Shown: in pieces, positions 62,031 to 64,000 of the stretch | Layout: each line of letters starts with the position of its first letter | How positions within the stretch are numbered: the first letter of the stretch is position 1 | Source of the DNA: Granulicella sp. dw_53 | GTDB lineage: Bacteria; Acidobacteriota; Terriglobia; Terriglobales; Acidobacteriaceae | DNA: 64,000 nt | Assembly (NCBI RefSeq): GCF_018449545.1 | Contig: NZ_JAAVUR010000006.1 | Coordinates: forward strand, 248,001 to 312,000 | Direction of reading: 5' to 3' | Translations under genes and position numbers: made by a program | The notes under the pieces: generated by a model | Told to the model about the DNA's origin: nothing | The model's input: only the letters and a program-made list of their open reading frames with translations | Databases searched by the model: none

Positions 62031-62750
62031 TTAGGGAGTAGAAGATGGCTCCAGCTTTTTCGCCGCCAGGTCACAGGCTCTCCAAAGGTACCAACTGGCG
62101 ACGGAGCACCAGGGCTGCCAGCGGAGGGCGCGCCGCTTCATGACGTCGGGTTTAGGCAGGTCGGAGGGGGTGACCTTATCTGTGGGCTTGAGTTTGCCGA
62201 AGGTGAGGGCGAAGCCTTTGCGGACGCCGTAATCGCTGACCGGCAGAACGTTGGGGCGGCCGAGACGGAACATGAGGAGCATCTCGACGGTCCAGCGGCC
62301 GATGCCTCGGACCTGGGTAAGGTGCTCGATGATGGCCTCGTCGGACATGCGGCGGATACGGGCGAGGGTGGGGACGGTGCCGTCGAGGGTCTTGGCGGCG
62401 AGGTCGCGGAGGGCGAGGGCTTTGTTGTGAGAGAGGCCGGCGGAGCGGAGCTGCTCGTTAGGGCAGTCGAGGAGATGCTGGGCGCTAGGGTGTATGTCGA
62501 TGCCGCAAACGGGGAAGAAGGACTCCAGCATGCGCCGGTGGATGGTGGCGGCGGCCTTGCCGTGGAGCTGCTGATAGATGATGGACTCGGTTAGAGCCTC
62601 GAAGGGGGATGAGGTGCTCGAGACGCGGAGAGTGAAGGGACCGGCGCGCTCGATGAGTTTGCCGAGTTTAGGGTCTGCGGCGGAGAGCTCGCGAAGGGCG
62701 AGAGCGACGTCGTAGCGGGGCGGGCGAGGGCTGGTGAGAGGGCGGGGCAT
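62031..62750 (-). CDS. DNA-3-methyladenine glycosylase (AlkA-like)
   Basis: A 239-residue HhH-GPD glycosylase that removes alkylated bases. The HhH motif is LTQVRGIGRWTVEMLLMF, and the catalytic Asp is in LPVSDYGVRKG. It lacks the N-terminal Ada/AlkA domain, as in MagI/AfAlkA-like short forms. It has no Fe-S cluster. Start ATG 62750. Its start is on the far side of a palindrome from actA. Confidence 0.85.
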   Translation of the reverse strand: MPRPLTSPRPPRYDVALALRELSAADPKLGKLIERAGPFTLRVSSTSSPFEALTESIIYQQLHGKAAATIHRRMLESFFPVCGIDIHPSAQHLLDCPNEQLRSAGLSHNKALALRDLAAKTLDGTVPTLARIRRMSDEAIIEHLTQVRGIGRWTVEMLLMFRLGRPNVLPVSDYGVRKGFALTFGKLKPTDKVTPSDLPKPDVMKRRALRWQPWCSVASWYLWRACDLAAKKLEPSSTP

Positions 62751-63255
62751 GAAGAGACAGTATGCGGGAAGCGGGATGTCCCAGTAAGGATTAAAGATGC
62801 CGGAGCCGAGCGGGTGTAGTTGCGGAGACAGAAGTAGTACGCCAGTAGCACGGCAATGTAACTCGGACTAACTCAGTCCGAGTTACATTTCGCGATGAGT
62901 TGGTTGCTTTGTTGCTAAGTCAGATTCGGGCGGCAAGATCAAACATGTTGTGTGAAATTAGCAGTGATGGCGCGGGTGAACGCGATATGTAGTGTGGGCT
63001 GCATGCCGTTGGTTTTAGAAGAGATCAAGGTCTGATGAAATTTAATAACGGTATTCGGACGAGAATTCTTGAAAGCAATTCAGACTGTTATACTCGACCT
63101 TTCAAGGCTTGGCTCTATTCCGGGCACGTCTGTCGTTGTGCCCAAAACCACTGAACCGCTGGCTGATCCGCCTGACTGAATCTTTAGACGCATCAAGCGA
63201 TCGAAGGCCACATTTCAAGCTTCGTCAGTTTTGACAGAAGAAGCAGGACGCACTC
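62751..63255. other. Divergent intergenic region before actA
   Basis: No gene is seen in these 505 bases. They hold a perfect 15-bp inverted repeat at 62855-62889. Further on are a TATACT at 63089-63094 with TTGAAA at 63069-63074 (14-base spacer, shorter than usual), and a hairpin GGGCAC (63122-63127) with GTGCCC (63138-63143). Confidence 0.6.
62855..62889. repeat. Perfect 15-bp inverted repeat
   Basis: AATGTAACTCGGACT (62855-62869) and AGTCCGAGTTACATT (62875-62889) are perfect inverted repeats with a five-base loop AACTC. It lies 104 bases before the AlkA-like start and 366 bases before actA. It could be an operator or a terminator without a T-run. Confidence 0.7.
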
Positions 63256-64000
63256 ATGGCGCAAGTTTTTGACCGCAGTTCGAACGCGCTGGCTCGATTC
63301 AGCCTGGTATTGACGGGTCTGATCGTCATCTCGCTCGGAGTAGCCCTGGACCAGTTGCAGCGTTCCCCGTGGGTGACGAAGCAGGGCCAACGGCCGGACC
63401 AGCCGATCCCGTTCAGCCACAAGCACCACGTCGAGGGCCTGGGTCTACAGTGCCAATACTGTCACGTACAGGTAGAGAAGGCGGCCTATGCCGGAATCCC
63501 TCCCACAAAGACTTGTATTAACTGCCATGCGCAGATCTGGACGAACGCCGATCTGTTGGAGCCGGTGCGACAGAGCTGGGCGACGGGGGCGTCGATCCAG
63601 TGGATTCGGGTGCACGACCTTCCGGACTACGTCTATTTCAATCACGACATTCATGTGAACAAGGGAATCGGCTGCGCGAGCTGTCATGGCCGCGTCGACG
63701 AGATGCCGCTGATGTATCAGCAGAACACGCTGCAGATGGAGTGGTGTTTGAACTGCCACCGCAATCCTGCGGTCAACCTGCGGCCGGTAAGCGAGATCTA
63801 CAACATGGCGTGGTCCGGTCCTTCGACGGACAAGCCGGTGTGGTGCTCGAGCACGATCAAGGGTGGTGCGACGGCTCAGAATGTGAGCTGCACGACGACC
63901 AACCCGAACAGCAGCGGACCTGAGGTTGCGATGCTTCAACTGCAGGCTCCCGAGGCGAGTGGCATGAGCAAGCCGCAGTCGGGGACGAACATGCAGCCAC
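63256..64000 (+). CDS. actA: Alternative complex III subunit ActA (partial)
   Basis: Alternative complex III is a quinol:electron acceptor oxidoreductase; ActA is its multihaem cytochrome c. The visible 248 residues have a membrane helix (ARFSLVLTGLIVISLGVALD) and four CxxCH motifs (Cys66-His70 CQYCH, Cys87-His91 CINCH, Cys140-His144 CASCH, Cys164-His168 CLNCH). Surrounding features such as IPFSHKHHVEGLGLQCQYCH fit ActA, which usually has five haems, so the fifth motif and the rest lie beyond the window. The start is ATG 63256, after GCAGGACGCACTC. The rest of the act operon is expected downstream. Confidence 0.8.
   Translation, partial: MAQVFDRSSNALARFSLVLTGLIVISLGVALDQLQRSPWVTKQGQRPDQPIPFSHKHHVEGLGLQCQYCHVQVEKAAYAGIPPTKTCINCHAQIWTNADLLEPVRQSWATGASIQWIRVHDLPDYVYFNHDIHVNKGIGCASCHGRVDEMPLMYQQNTLQMEWCLNCHRNPAVNLRPVSEIYNMAWSGPSTDKPVWCSSTIKGGATAQNVSCTTTNPNSSGPEVAMLQLQAPEASGMSKPQSGTNMQP

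Overview
The window looks like chromosomal DNA of a GC-rich diderm bacterium, most likely an acidobacterium of the Terriglobia (Granulicella/Edaphobacter/Terriglobus-like). This rests on recognised families, not on a search: BamA and LptD show an LPS outer membrane. A DUF5715 protein, a hopanoid glycosyltransferase HpnI, the first gene of alternative complex III (actA), a DUF3536 GH57 enzyme and intergenic hairpin repeats ending in GGGGCACCCG are a familiar combination in that group. I see no rRNA, tRNA, CRISPR array, prophage, transposase or integrase.

Layout. 0-6 kb: bamA, a CHAD protein, a small haem lipoprotein and a DUF5715 protein. 6.6-12.5 kb (minus strand): lptD, a DsbA-like thioredoxin lipoprotein, a PpiC/SurA-like lipoprotein and a Gfo/Idh/MocA dehydrogenase; the first three look like one outer-membrane-folding operon. 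12.6-23.3 kb: RDD membrane protein, VOC protein, MHYT-PAS-GGDEF cyclase, B12-type radical SAM enzyme, MscS channel, two secreted hydrolases, a DUF1080 protein and endonuclease III. 23.5-33.6 kb: cupin, isoaspartyl peptidase, KTSC protein, an AraC regulator divergent from an aldo/keto reductase, DUF4410 protein, a TetR regulator divergent from a small membrane protein, Rieske oxygenase, FecR-like glycine-rich protein, SnoaL/NTF2-like protein and DUF4126 protein.

33.7-46 kb: flavin disulfide oxidoreductase, two MacB-type permeases without an ATPase, Ohr, DUF1223 protein, an ECF sigma/anti-sigma pair, an alpha/beta hydrolase preceded by a 33-codon coupled ORF, hpnI, a DUF5076 protein and dnaB. 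46-54.8 kb: VOC protein plus WYL regulator, an alr - epimerase - 72-aa protein - Gfo/Idh run, a DUF4292 lipoprotein, mltG, a broken ruvX, greA and a CDP-alcohol phosphatidyltransferase. 54.8-64 kb: aldo/keto reductase, cytochrome P450, cNMP-binding histidine kinase, DUF3536/GH57 enzyme, AlkA-type glycosylase and the start of actA, cut by the window end.

Most notable observations: (1) ruvX is present only as three out-of-register pieces with its middle missing; (2) lptD keeps the disulfide-forming cysteines and sits next to a DsbA-like and a SurA-like gene; (3) three families of hairpin repeats lie between genes, one with a compensatory base-pair change, plus a pair of ~200-bp modules that each carry a terminator-like hairpin; (4) likely operators can be read directly: a 16-bp palindrome at the TetR gene and an 18-bp direct repeat with 21-bp period at the AraC gene. 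I did not find a clearly new multigene system.
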